Positions 1 through 8,003 of a stretch of DNA of 64,000 nucleotides are shown here, in pieces. Under the pieces are notes generated by a model. The model ran no database searches and had not been told where the DNA came from. It saw only the letters and a program-made list of their open reading frames with translations. The number at the start of each line of letters is the position of its first letter. Within the stretch, counting starts at the first letter, position 1. Origin of the DNA: Amycolatopsis tolypomycina (GTDB lineage Bacteria; Actinomycetota; Actinomycetes; Mycobacteriales; Pseudonocardiaceae). The stretch is from the NCBI RefSeq assembly GCF_900105945.1, contig NZ_FNSO01000004.1, positions 4,960,001-5,024,000 on the forward strand, written 5' to 3'. The position numbers and the translations under genes were made by a program.

Positions 1-905
1 CAGAGGACCGTTCACCCACACGAGCCGGCGCAGGCCGGCCAGAGCGTCGAAGAGCCCGGGGTCCTGCGTCACCATGGCGGCCAGCGCCGGCGAGAGCATG
101 GCGTGCGTGACCTGCGGGGCGATCACCTTGAGCTGGGCCGGCTCCGGTGCGGCGAGCGCGACACAGCCGCCCACGGAGTGCGCGGCGTGCAGCGCGCACA
201 CGATGCCCGCGTTGTGCACCATGGGCAGGAGATGGGCGACGGTGCCGGTGGAGTCGAGGTCGATGGCCTCGGCATAGGTCCGCGCATTGTACCAGTACTC
301 GGTGTGCAACCGAGGAATCAGCTTGGGCGTGTTCGTGGTGCCGCCGGACGATCCGCCGACTCGAGCGACTCCAGGGTGATGGCGGCCGCGGGCGGTGTTG
401 CCGTACCGATCGTGAGCAGCCGGCGCAGTGTCGGCTGCGCCTTGGTCACCTCGGCGGCGAGGGCGACCAGGTCGTGGCCGCGGAAGCCGGGTTCGATGAG
501 ATGGGCCACGGGTTCGGCCTGGCGGGCGATCTCGAGGATTTCGTGGCGGCGGTGCAGGGCCAGGGTGGCGATCGGCACCAGTCCGGCCTTGAGAAGCCCG
601 TACCAGGCCAGCACCGCCCAGACGCCGTTGGTCACCTGCAGCAGCACCCGCTCGCCGGGCCGCAGCCCGAGATCGCGCAGCCCGAGAGCCAGCCGATCAG
701 TGCGCCGGTCCAGCTCGGCGTAGGTCAGCCGGGCATCGGGGGTGATGACCGCTAGATGGCCGGGGTGGTAGTCGGCGATCGCGCGGAATTCCTGTGCCAG
801 GGTCCGGTCGGACCACATGCCGGCCGCGCGGTAGCGGCGGATGACCTCCGGGGGAAATGGGACCAGGGTTTCCGGTGTCGACGCTGACTCGGATGTGGTC
901 TTCAT
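1..905 (-). pseudogene. Aryl-AMP ligase (salicylate / 2,3-dihydroxybenzoate adenylation type), frameshifted and cut by the window edge
   Basis: The N-terminal part (905 down to about 350) reads as an acyl/aryl-AMP ligase of the DhbE/EntE/SdgA type. The adenylation P-loop SGGTTNTPK follows in a different frame that stays open to position 1, so the two halves are separated by a frameshift near 340-365. The stretch normally found just before the P-loop also seems to be missing, so a small deletion accompanies the shift. The family activates aromatic acids as aryl-adenylates; the C-terminal half lies outside the window. The ATG overlaps the upstream hydrolase stop by 4 bp (ATGA), so it was the last visible gene of the monooxygenase operon. 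A sequencing error is the main alternative to true decay. Confidence 0.75.
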
Positions 906-2167
906 CGGCTCATGCGCTCCTCGGTCCAGGCAACCACTTCTCGTACGGTCACCGCGATCCCGGACTCGTCGCCTCCGGCGAGCGGCCTGCCGAAGTGGTC
1001 GGCCCAGATGCGCAGATGAGTGGAGTCCTCGGCCTTCAAGGCGGCGAGGGCGTCTTGGACGTCGCCGGGGAACACCGAGCAGTCCCCGGTGAACTCGATG
1101 GTCAGCGTCGGGATCGCCACTCCGCCGAGAGAACGGACGAGAGCGGCGTTCGACGAGAGGCCGGACCAGGTCGACAGCCAGGACTCCGGCGTGGTGAGGC
1201 GGCCGAAGCCGGTGACGCCGTAGTTCGACACGGACGGCCGCGCGCCGATCACCGAACCGTAGGGACGGTCGGACGGATCCAGGCGCAGGTCGGTGCAGCG
1301 TGGGTCGGCGTCCGTCCGATACGTGGTGATGATCGGCGTCAGGACACCGCGACGCCGGTCGGCGGGGTCGCCCGAGCCACTCTTGAACCGCTTCCGGGCC
1401 GCGAGCTGCCCGTCGATCAGGTCACGCGCCCGCTCGTCGATCCGCGCGACCCGCTCGTGCTGGGCCCGGCGGTACCGCTCGACGAACTCGGCCGGGTAGT
1501 GCGACCCCTCCGGCGCCTCGCCGAAGCCGTTCGCCGGGTGGTACGGGTCGAGATCCAGCTCCACCGAGAACGGATCGTTCTCATCCGTGACCGAGGGATC
1601 GATCATCGACAGCAGCAGACGCCCCTGGCCGGGGTGCGGCGCGACGAGAACGAGCCCGTCCGGCGCCGGCATTTCCGCCTCGGCCAGCCTGACCGGCGTC
1701 CCGCCCGGCGTCCGGGCGACGCGGTCGAAGGGGGCGGCGAGCGACTGCTCCGTGTAGAACGAGTAGAGGCCCGCTCCGCCCGAGTGACCGATGAGCACGA
1801 TGTGCTCGAAGCCGCGCTCGCGCAGGAACTCCGTTCCGGCGGCCACGTCCAGCAGCGCGGTCTCGTGGACCAGCCGCAGGTCATTGCCCCCTTCACGTCC
1901 GGTCTGCGCCCAGACCGCGTGCCCGGCCGCCAGCAGCCCGGGGATCAACGGGTGCCGTTGGAGGTCCTGCCGGGGATGCATGAGGCAGAAGACTGTCCGG
2001 CTCGCCGTGCCGGGCTCGTAGAGGACGCCTCGGGACACCTCTCCGTCGTGAGTGATCAGGGTGCGCGGGCCGACAGCGGTCTTTTCCAGCAGGGACGCCG
2101 GGTACCAGTCCGTCGCCAGCGCTGCCCTGCCACGGCCGGACGGCACCCTGGCGGGGGCCGCGCTCAC
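902..2167 (-). CDS. Alpha/beta hydrolase, aromatic-acid operon
   Basis: A 421-residue alpha/beta hydrolase. The nucleophile elbow is GHSGG (Ser about residue 129), and a conserved HPRQDLQRH stretch lies near residues 64-72. A GTG start at 2167 overlaps the VOC stop codon by 4 bp (GTGA), and the stop overlaps the aryl-AMP ligase start by 4 bp, so translation is probably coupled across all three genes. A longer in-frame extension upstream lies inside the VOC gene and is not credible. The context suggests hydrolysis of a CoA thioester, ester or ring-cleavage product in an aromatic pathway. That role is inference; the sequence shows only the fold. Confidence 0.85.
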   Translation of the reverse strand: MSAAPARVPSGRGRAALATDWYPASLLEKTAVGPRTLITHDGEVSRGVLYEPGTASRTVFCLMHPRQDLQRHPLIPGLLAAGHAVWAQTGREGGNDLRLVHETALLDVAAGTEFLRERGFEHIVLIGHSGGAGLYSFYTEQSLAAPFDRVARTPGGTPVRLAEAEMPAPDGLVLVAPHPGQGRLLLSMIDPSVTDENDPFSVELDLDPYHPANGFGEAPEGSHYPAEFVERYRRAQHERVARIDERARDLIDGQLAARKRFKSGSGDPADRRRGVLTPIITTYRTDADPRCTDLRLDPSDRPYGSVIGARPSVSNYGVTGFGRLTTPESWLSTWSGLSSNAALVRSLGGVAIPTLTIEFTGDCSVFPGDVQDALAALKAEDSTHLRIWADHFGRPLAGGDESGIAVTVREVVAWTEERMSR

Positions 2168-2985
2168 TCCTCCACCCTCAGCACCTCGCGGTCGAATCTC
2201 GTGATCCGGCCTTCCAGTCCACCCGCGGGCAGCGTGAACCACACCGCCAGGTTGAGCCCGGTTTCCCGGCGCCGGATCTCGAAGGGCCCACCGTGGATGA
2301 CGACATAGCCGTCGCGCTGCTCGGTCTCGAGACCGGTCTTGCGCGCGAAGTCCACCGCGCCCTGCCACTCGGGTTGATCCACCACGTGGATCGCGGGGCC
2401 GCCGACCGGGGAGTTCGCCAGGGCCTTTGCCCGCCAGACGTCCTGGATGGACGTGCCGCCCGCGTCCAGGGCCGCGGTCAGCCCGTCCATCGTGCGCCTC
2501 GCGTCGTCGGCGTCGAGCCCGGTGAGGTCGCGCAGGGGACGGGTGAGCTCGAAGAAGATCCCGTTGGGGTCATCCACGTAGATCGATTCGATGGTCTCGT
2601 GCTCCACCGTCATGACCTCGTATCCGGCGGCCTGGAGTTTGTCCCGGAACGCCCGCAGGCCCGCCTCGTCCGGCACTTCGACGGCGATGTGGTTGGACTG
2701 CCGGAGCACCTGGTGGACCGGCTCCGGCCGCGGCCAGCCGAAGTAGTAGAAGAAAGCCAGGGTGTCGCCGTTCCCGATGTCGAAGAAGAAGTGGACCATA
2801 TCGGGGTTGTCGTCCTTGCCCCAGCCGAGCGCGGGCACGGCGTGAACGAGGGGGAATCCGAGGATCTCCCCGTAGAACCGCATTGTCGCAACCGGGTCCC
2901 AGCAGGCGAACGCGGTGTGGTTGGCCCCGACGGTCCCGGCGCCGCTCACCTCGCCCTTGCCGGTGAAGAACTTCTGGGGAAGCAC
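2164..2985 (-). CDS. VOC (glyoxalase/extradiol dioxygenase fold) protein
   Basis: A 273-residue vicinal-oxygen-chelate protein. The first half carries the likely metal ligands His23, His99 and Glu146, with Asp69 in the position of a possible fourth ligand; the second half looks like a degenerate second module. I chose the GTG start at 2985 because GGGAGA lies 5-8 bases upstream and the fold begins soon after; the open frame runs further upstream but looks non-coding. It lies 49 bp after the flavin monooxygenase and overlaps the hydrolase start. VOC proteins in such operons are often ring-cleaving dioxygenases, but glyoxalase-like or isomerase activity is equally possible. Confidence 0.85.
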   Translation of the reverse strand: MLPQKFFTGKGEVSGAGTVGANHTAFACWDPVATMRFYGEILGFPLVHAVPALGWGKDDNPDMVHFFFDIGNGDTLAFFYYFGWPRPEPVHQVLRQSNHIAVEVPDEAGLRAFRDKLQAAGYEVMTVEHETIESIYVDDPNGIFFELTRPLRDLTGLDADDARRTMDGLTAALDAGGTSIQDVWRAKALANSPVGGPAIHVVDQPEWQGAVDFARKTGLETEQRDGYVVIHGGPFEIRRRETGLNLAVWFTLPAGGLEGRITRFDREVLRVEE

Positions 2986-3034
2986 GACGTCTCCCTTCGC
3001 GAATATCCGAAGAATTTCTCCTGCGACTGCGCGC

Positions 3035-4576
3035 TCACGACCCGTCGCCTGTGCGGACGAGGTCCGCGCGGCCGGCCACGATGCCGTCCGCGGCGTGCCG
3101 CAGGTGTTCCGGGCTCGCCGTGACCTCGACGACGGCGGAGAGCTCCGTCTTGATCCGCTCCCCGATGGCCAGGCGGTCGAGGAGACCACTGCGTGAGTCC
3201 ACGCCGGTGAGGCGGATGGCGTGGACGCCTTGACGCAGGAACTCCCTTGCCTGCGCCAAAACTTCGTCGGCGGCGAGTCCCCAGGCGTCCCCGGAGGTCA
3301 CCTCGATGGACGCCGTGGGCTCGGCAGTCCCGGACTGCCTGTGCCGCTGTGCCGCCAACGGCCGGTCGAGCACCCAGTCGGTGATCCCCGAGCCGGGCAC
3401 CTCGCTCGGCGCCACGTCGGCGAAGTCCACGAGGGCCAGCCTCACCAGCTGCGGGTCCGAGACGGCCAGGTCGTCGAGGGAGACGGCTCCGGAGCGGCTG
3501 AGGTAGGACACGGCCATGCGGGCGGGAGCGAGGTGCCGCCGAACTTCGAAGGACTCCCACCACAGCTGGCTGCGGGTGGCGCGTTCCTGGAGCCGTTCGA
3601 CCTCGGGGCGCCGGGCGGCCTCGAAGCGCTCGAGGGCACCGGACACAGGTTCGTCCGTGAGGGTCGTCACCGCATCGACGAGGGCGATCGCGCTCTCCAT
3701 GGCGATCTTCGTGCCGGAACCCAGGGAGGGGTGGGCGGTGGCCGCCGCGTCGCCCAGCAACACGGTCTTGCCGTGGTGCCAGCGGGTGCAGCGGACGGTG
3801 TTGAACCACCCCCACCGTGACCGGTTGCCGATGAAGGAGCCACCGCCGAGCAACTCGGAGAATGCCCTGGACAGGTACTCCAGGGCCGCCTCGTCCGACT
3901 CACCCTCGCCGGCCCATTGCCGGCCACCGAGGCCGGCTCTCGCCAAAGTCGAAGCAGACGCGTCGATGACGAAGCTGGACAGCCCCTCACCGTAGGGATA
4001 GCCGTGGGCGACGAAGAGTCCGTCCGGTGTGGTCACCGGCATGAAGATCCCGCCGTCGAGCGGCACTTCGGCGCCGCACCAGATGAGCCTGCCGCGCCCC
4101 GGGGTGACCTGGGCACCGAACTCCTGACGGAAGTGGTTACGGGTGGCGCTGGAGACCCCGTCGGCGGCGATCACGAGGTCCGCGTCTCCGAGTACTTCGG
4201 TGACCGTGCACGACCGGCCGATCTCCACCCGGACGCCCGCTTCGCGTGCTCCCTTCAGCAGCAGCCGGAGCAAGTGCGTGCGGGCGATCGCGCCACTGTG
4301 GAACCGGCCGAGCCGCGCCTCGCCCTGCGGAAGCCGGAAGCCGCTGGAAGAGAACCGGTACGCGGCATCCGTGATGCTCCGGTGCATGTCCGGGTCGGCC
4401 TCCTCCAACGCCCTGAGCAGGCCGCCGGTGAGGCCGATCGCGAAACCGAAGGTCTCCTCGGGAGGGTTCCGCTCGTACACGTGGACGTGCCAGCCGGGGC
4501 ATCGGAGGGCCAGCAGCCGGGCCACGAAGAGGCCTGCGGGACCACCGCCGAGCACGTGCACACGTCGAGCTGTCAT
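3035..4576 (-). CDS. FAD-dependent aryl-CoA monooxygenase with a C-terminal remnant of an Old Yellow Enzyme barrel
   Basis: A 513-residue flavoprotein. The FAD-binding GGGPAG lies at residues 10-15 and the second flavin motif GDAA at 275-278, followed by a QLWWE segment typical of salicylyl-CoA 5-hydroxylase and anthraniloyl-CoA monooxygenase. Residues about 422-508 resemble only the last strand/helix units of the Old Yellow Enzyme domain that is fused to this monooxygenase in anthraniloyl-CoA monooxygenase/reductases. Most of that barrel is absent while the frame stays open. I chose ATG 4576 because the dinucleotide fold starts five residues later. The likely role is hydroxylation of an aryl-CoA. 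The neighbouring adenylating enzyme fits salicylate-type substrates, which is inference. Confidence 0.85.
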   Translation of the reverse strand: MTARRVHVLGGGPAGLFVARLLALRCPGWHVHVYERNPPEETFGFAIGLTGGLLRALEEADPDMHRSITDAAYRFSSSGFRLPQGEARLGRFHSGAIARTHLLRLLLKGAREAGVRVEIGRSCTVTEVLGDADLVIAADGVSSATRNHFRQEFGAQVTPGRGRLIWCGAEVPLDGGIFMPVTTPDGLFVAHGYPYGEGLSSFVIDASASTLARAGLGGRQWAGEGESDEAALEYLSRAFSELLGGGSFIGNRSRWGWFNTVRCTRWHHGKTVLLGDAAATAHPSLGSGTKIAMESAIALVDAVTTLTDEPVSGALERFEAARRPEVERLQERATRSQLWWESFEVRRHLAPARMAVSYLSRSGAVSLDDLAVSDPQLVRLALVDFADVAPSEVPGSGITDWVLDRPLAAQRHRQSGTAEPTASIEVTSGDAWGLAADEVLAQAREFLRQGVHAIRLTGVDSRSGLLDRLAIGERIKTELSAVVEVTASPEHLRHAADGIVAGRADLVRTGDGS

Positions 4577-4595
4577 GGTCCAGGAGTACCGCCGT

Positions 4596-4611
4596 TTGAC
4601 GTTAATGTCAA
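4596..4611. promoter_or_regulatory. Inverted repeat TTGAC-N6-GTCAA upstream of the monooxygenase operon
   Basis: A 16-bp inverted repeat with 5-bp arms lies about 20 bp before the monooxygenase start in the divergent region 4577-4751. It could be an operator for that operon. The regulator is unknown; the TetR encoded at 5146 is the nearest candidate, although its likely operators (4680-4721) have another sequence. Confidence 0.4.
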
Positions 4612-4679
4612 TAATTCGCCGCATGCGTCACTCGCGAACGACCCCACGTGACGAGCAACACGGGAACCCTCGCCAAAAC

Positions 4680-4721
4680 GGACCCGTGGGTCCGCTACCA
4701 TCGAACCGGACCCACGGGTCC
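4680..4721. promoter_or_regulatory. Tandem palindromic operators, 28 bp centre to centre
   Basis: Two 14-bp near-perfect palindromes, GGACCCGTGGGTCC (4680-4693) and GGACCCACGGGTCC (4708-4721), are exact reverse complements of each other with centres 28 bp apart. They sit 30 bp before the NTF2-like gene and about 105 bp from the divergent monooxygenase start. Paired palindromes of this size suit TetR-family dimers, and the second gene downstream encodes a TetR, so autoregulation of both directions is likely. Confidence 0.6.
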
Positions 4722-4751
4722 ACTTGAGCTCCCGGCGTGAGGATTCCCGCA

Positions 4752-5126
4752 ATGAGTCATGCCTGTATCAGCGAAGCCCTTCAGGCCCTGCTCTTCGAGC
4801 CCGACCTCGAACTGCACCAGGTCCTCGATCAGTACTACGCACCCGACTACACACACCGCAGCGACGGAAAGACGCTGAACCGCGACGAGTTCGCCAAGGT
4901 GATCCGTCGCGTGCGCAGCGAGGTCACCGGAGGCGCGGTCACCGTGCTCGACGAGCTCTGCGATGGTGTCACCTACGCCGAGCGGCACACCATCTGCCTG
5001 AGTCTCGCGGACGGTTCACTTCACCACCGGGAGATCGCGGTCTTCGGCACCTTCGCCGAGGACGGTCGCTTCCGGCGTCTGAGCGAGAGCGGCTTCGACA
5101 TCGATCGACCTGACCAGGCTCCTTGA
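4752..5126 (+). CDS. NTF2/SnoaL-like small protein
   Basis: A 124-residue protein with the length and pattern of the NTF2/SnoaL cone fold: N-terminal helices, then alternating strands ending in an FGTFAEDGRFRRLSE segment. The family includes small cyclases, isomerases, dehydratases and non-catalytic binding proteins, so a reaction cannot be named. The ATG at 4752 is preferred to the GTG at 4737 because the latter overlaps the GTGAGG that can serve as ribosome-binding site. It sits directly behind the double operator, 19 bp before a TetR gene and divergent from the monooxygenase operon, so it probably belongs to the same aromatic module. Confidence 0.75.
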   Translation: MSHACISEALQALLFEPDLELHQVLDQYYAPDYTHRSDGKTLNRDEFAKVIRRVRSEVTGGAVTVLDELCDGVTYAERHTICLSLADGSLHHREIAVFGTFAEDGRFRRLSESGFDIDRPDQAP

Positions 5127-5145
5127 TGGGCAGGGGTTTCGTCCT

Positions 5146-5730
5146 GTGAATTCGCCGAAAAATCCCGGACCGGCTCGACACGCGACTGCCTCGCCGGGGC
5201 GGGCAGACGCCCGCCGCAACCACGAACGGGTGATCACCGCCGCGATCGACCTGTTCCGCGAACACGGGGCGTTGGTCACGATTCCCCAGGTCGCCGCGAA
5301 AGCTCAGGTCGGCAAAGCAACGGTGTACCGAGGCTTTCCCACCAAGGAGGACTTGCTCGAGTCGATCACGCAGCTGGGCTTGGACGAGCTCGCACGACGC
5401 ACAGCGAAGGCACGGCGCGAGGCCGACCCCTACGAGGGGTTCCGCGTCTATGTTTTCGAACTTTTCGATGTCCTGGCCCACGATCGCCTGCTGGCCGAAC
5501 GGCTCGCGGACGCTGTTTCCCAGACCGCCCTGCCACTCCTGGAGCCGCTGATCGAGGTCATGGAGACCGCTCGGGCGACCGGGAAGCTGCGTGCGGACGC
5601 CACACCGCGGGACGTGCGTGTGCTCTTGTGCGGCGCGGCACTGCAGCTGGTGCGGTTCGGAGAACGTGACCCCGCGGTCTGGCGCCGATATGGGGACATG
5701 GTGCTACAGGCGCTATGCCATCGCCCCTGA
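5146..5730 (+). CDS. TetR-family transcriptional regulator
   Basis: A 194-residue TetR repressor. After a basic N-terminal tail, the DNA-binding domain runs about residues 24-70, with the recognition helix region around VGKATVYRGFPTKEDLL. The ligand domain that follows resembles members with a C-terminal TetR_C_33-like region, but the effector is unknown. It starts with GTG at 5146, 19 bp after the NTF2-like gene, so the two are probably co-transcribed. It is the best candidate to bind the paired GGACCC palindromes at 4680-4721 and so to control both divergent units. Confidence 0.88.
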   Translation: MNSPKNPGPARHATASPGRADARRNHERVITAAIDLFREHGALVTIPQVAAKAQVGKATVYRGFPTKEDLLESITQLGLDELARRTAKARREADPYEGFRVYVFELFDVLAHDRLLAERLADAVSQTALPLLEPLIEVMETARATGKLRADATPRDVRVLLCGAALQLVRFGERDPAVWRRYGDMVLQALCHRP

Positions 5731-5800
5731 ATTGACCGTCCTAACGGGACAGTGCCACTCTCATCGCGCTGCGGTGTCGATCAACTGAGGAGAACCTGTC

Positions 5801-6580
5801 ATGGATTTGAGGCTGAAGGACAAACGCGCGGTGGTCACCGGCGGCAGCCGGGGCATCGGCCTGGCAGTGGGCCGGGCTCTCGCCCAGGAAGGCGCCGATG
5901 TCGCACTCGTCGGCCGCAATGCGCAGGCGGCGGTCGAGCAGGCCACTCTGCTCGCCGCCGACACCGGGACACGCGTGATCGGGATCGGCGCGGACACCGG
6001 TGACGACGCCTCGGTAGCCGCCATGGCCACCACCGCCATCGAGCAACTGGGCGGCGTCGACATCCTGGTCAACAACGCGGCCATGACCAACCCCGGCGTG
6101 ATCGCGGAGTCGGCGCTGGAAGCGGAGATCAACGTCAAAGTACGGGGCTATCTGCGTTGTGCCAGGGCGTTCGCGCCCGGCATGGTCGAGCGCGGCTGGG
6201 GCCGGATCATCAACGTCGGCGGCATCGCCGCGCGGCGCACCGGCTTGGTAACCGGCTCGGTACGCAACATCGCCGTTGCCGCGCTGACCAAGAACCTCGC
6301 CGACGAACTGGGCCCCCGTGGCGTGAACGTCACCGTCGTACACCCCGGCGCCACCAGCACCGACACCGCAACCAAGGCGCTCGCCGCCAAAGCCGAGTCC
6401 CGCGGGCTGACGCCGGAGGAGGTCGAACGCGAGTTCAGCGCGACGATCTCGATCGGCCGGATCGTCACCCCGGACGAGGTCGCCGCCGTGGTCGCGTTTC
6501 TGGCCAGCCCGCGCAGTGTCGCGCTCAACGGCGATCCGATCATCGCCGGCGGCGGTGATCTCGGTCCGATCTATTACTGA
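5801..6580 (+). CDS. SDR-fold protein lacking the canonical catalytic residues
   Basis: A 259-residue short-chain dehydrogenase/reductase fold. The cofactor motif TGGSRGIG (residues 13-20) and NNAA (91-94) are intact, so a nucleotide probably binds. The active-site Ser is replaced by Gly (NVGG, 138-141), and the YxxxK pair expected near 152/156 is replaced by Gly and Asn, in a segment reading VRNIAV before ALTKNLADEL. The usual proton-relay chemistry is therefore unlikely in its standard form. It may catalyse another reaction, work with a substrate-assisted mechanism, or be a binding protein. It lies 70 bp after the TetR gene and 59 bp before a CMD-like gene. Confidence 0.88.
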   Translation: MDLRLKDKRAVVTGGSRGIGLAVGRALAQEGADVALVGRNAQAAVEQATLLAADTGTRVIGIGADTGDDASVAAMATTAIEQLGGVDILVNNAAMTNPGVIAESALEAEINVKVRGYLRCARAFAPGMVERGWGRIINVGGIAARRTGLVTGSVRNIAVAALTKNLADELGPRGVNVTVVHPGATSTDTATKALAAKAESRGLTPEEVEREFSATISIGRIVTPDEVAAVVAFLASPRSVALNGDPIIAGGGDLGPIYY

Positions 6581-6639
6581 TCTCCTGGCGGACCGGTCCG
6601 AACCACATCGACCACACACGAATCGAAGGGCGGGCAACC

Positions 6640-7194
6640 ATGGCTCGTATCGGCTATCCGGAACTTCCCGCGGACGAAAGGACAGTCAACATCGTCCGCA
6701 TGCTCGGGCATTCACCCGATATCGGCTCCGCCGTCAGCAAGCTGGGCGCAGCCCAGTTCGCCGCGGGGGCACTGCCCGCGGTCGACCGTGAGCTGGTCAT
6801 CATGAACAGCGGCGTAGCGTTCTCGGCCCCGTACGAATGGGAGCAACACATCTCCATCTCGCGATCGGTGGGAGTCACCGACGCCCAGCGCGACGCGCTG
6901 GCCGCCCGCGACCTCACTTCCAGCGAGTTCACCGAGGCCCAGCGCACCCTGCTCGCGTTCGCCGACAGCGCCGCACGATCACCCGAAGTGCCGGACGAGA
7001 TCTTCGAGGCGGCGCGCGGCCACTACACCGACCGACAACTGGTCGAGACCGTCATCATGGTCGGTTTCTACTTCCTCATTGCCCGCGTGAGCACCGTCTT
7101 CCAGCTGGAGATCGACCCACCCGACGACAGCTCGGTGCTCAACACGATCGTGGACGAATACAAGACTTCCCAGCAGCACATTCCGACATCTTGA
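6640..7194 (+). CDS. Carboxymuconolactone decarboxylase / AhpD-like protein
   Basis: A 184-residue all-helical CMD-family protein. The typical EWxxH motif is present (EWEQH, residues 66-70) but the CxxC pair of true AhpD peroxidases is not, which favours the decarboxylase-like branch. Family members in aromatic operons act on gamma-lactone ring-cleavage products or are of unknown function. It follows the SDR-fold gene in the same direction and is probably in its transcript. The specific substrate cannot be read from the sequence. The 157 bp after it, up to the next TetR gene, show nothing recognisable. Confidence 0.85.
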   Translation: MARIGYPELPADERTVNIVRMLGHSPDIGSAVSKLGAAQFAAGALPAVDRELVIMNSGVAFSAPYEWEQHISISRSVGVTDAQRDALAARDLTSSEFTEAQRTLLAFADSAARSPEVPDEIFEAARGHYTDRQLVETVIMVGFYFLIARVSTVFQLEIDPPDDSSVLNTIVDEYKTSQQHIPTS

Positions 7195-7351
7195 GAAAGC
7201 GCCGGGATGAACCGCCGTGGTGCCGCCTGGTCGCCCTCGACGGCGACCGGGGGCAGTATCCGCTGTGCCGGCCGGCCGACGCCCCGTCCCGGGTGCCTCG
7301 CTGACCCGGCCGGGTTGCCGGTAGCCGAGCCGCGCACCTAACCTCGCGCCC

Positions 7352-7963
7352 ATGACCAGCGAGCAGACCGCCCGGTCCGGGGCGGCGTCCCGGGGCAGGC
7401 CGAGAGACCCCGCGGTGGAGAGCGCGATCCTCAGGGCGACGTTGGAGCGGCTGGCGGCGGACGGATACGCGCGCACGTCCCTCGGAGACATCGCCAAGGC
7501 GGCCGGCGTCACGCGTCCGACGATCTACCTGCGCTGGGCGAACCTGCACGAGCTCGTGGTCGATGCGCTCGGCCTGATCGCACCGGGCGCGGCCGGTGCC
7601 GATGTGGACGGACTCGACCCGCAGGACGCCCTCAAGGCAGCCCTGCGCGCGGTGATGCCGGCAGAGGTGCGGGAGCGGGGCCTGGGCCTGATGGGCCACA
7701 TCCTGGCTGACGCCGGACGCCACCCGGACCTGCTCGAGATCTTCCGGGAACGGACGATCGCTCCGCAGCTGAACATCCTGATCGACACGATGCGGCAGTT
7801 GCAGGACCACGGCTCGGTCAAGGCGGACGTCGACGTCGAGGTCCTCGCCGACCTGTGCCTGGGCAGCTACCTCGCGACCTTCCTGCGCACCGGCGAGCTC
7901 GATCCCGCCGAGGCCGACCGGGTGATCGACACCCTGTGGCCGTTGATCAGCACCGACGACTGA
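7352..7963 (+). CDS. TetR-family transcriptional regulator
   Basis: A 203-residue TetR repressor. The helix-turn-helix covers about residues 25-70 (YARTSLGDIAKAAGVTRPTI is the core), with a C-terminal ligand domain. It stands alone on the plus strand, convergent with the amidohydrolase gene at 8004-8960, so it is not obviously in an operon and no clear palindrome was found in its short upstream region. Target and effector are unknown. By position it may control one of the neighbouring decarboxylase genes. Confidence 0.88.
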   Translation: MTSEQTARSGAASRGRPRDPAVESAILRATLERLAADGYARTSLGDIAKAAGVTRPTIYLRWANLHELVVDALGLIAPGAAGADVDGLDPQDALKAALRAVMPAEVRERGLGLMGHILADAGRHPDLLEIFRERTIAPQLNILIDTMRQLQDHGSVKADVDVEVLADLCLGSYLATFLRTGELDPAEADRVIDTLWPLISTDD

Positions 7964-8003
7964 AACCCTCCCCAGCGATGACGCGGCGGCACTGCTGCCC
8001 GGG

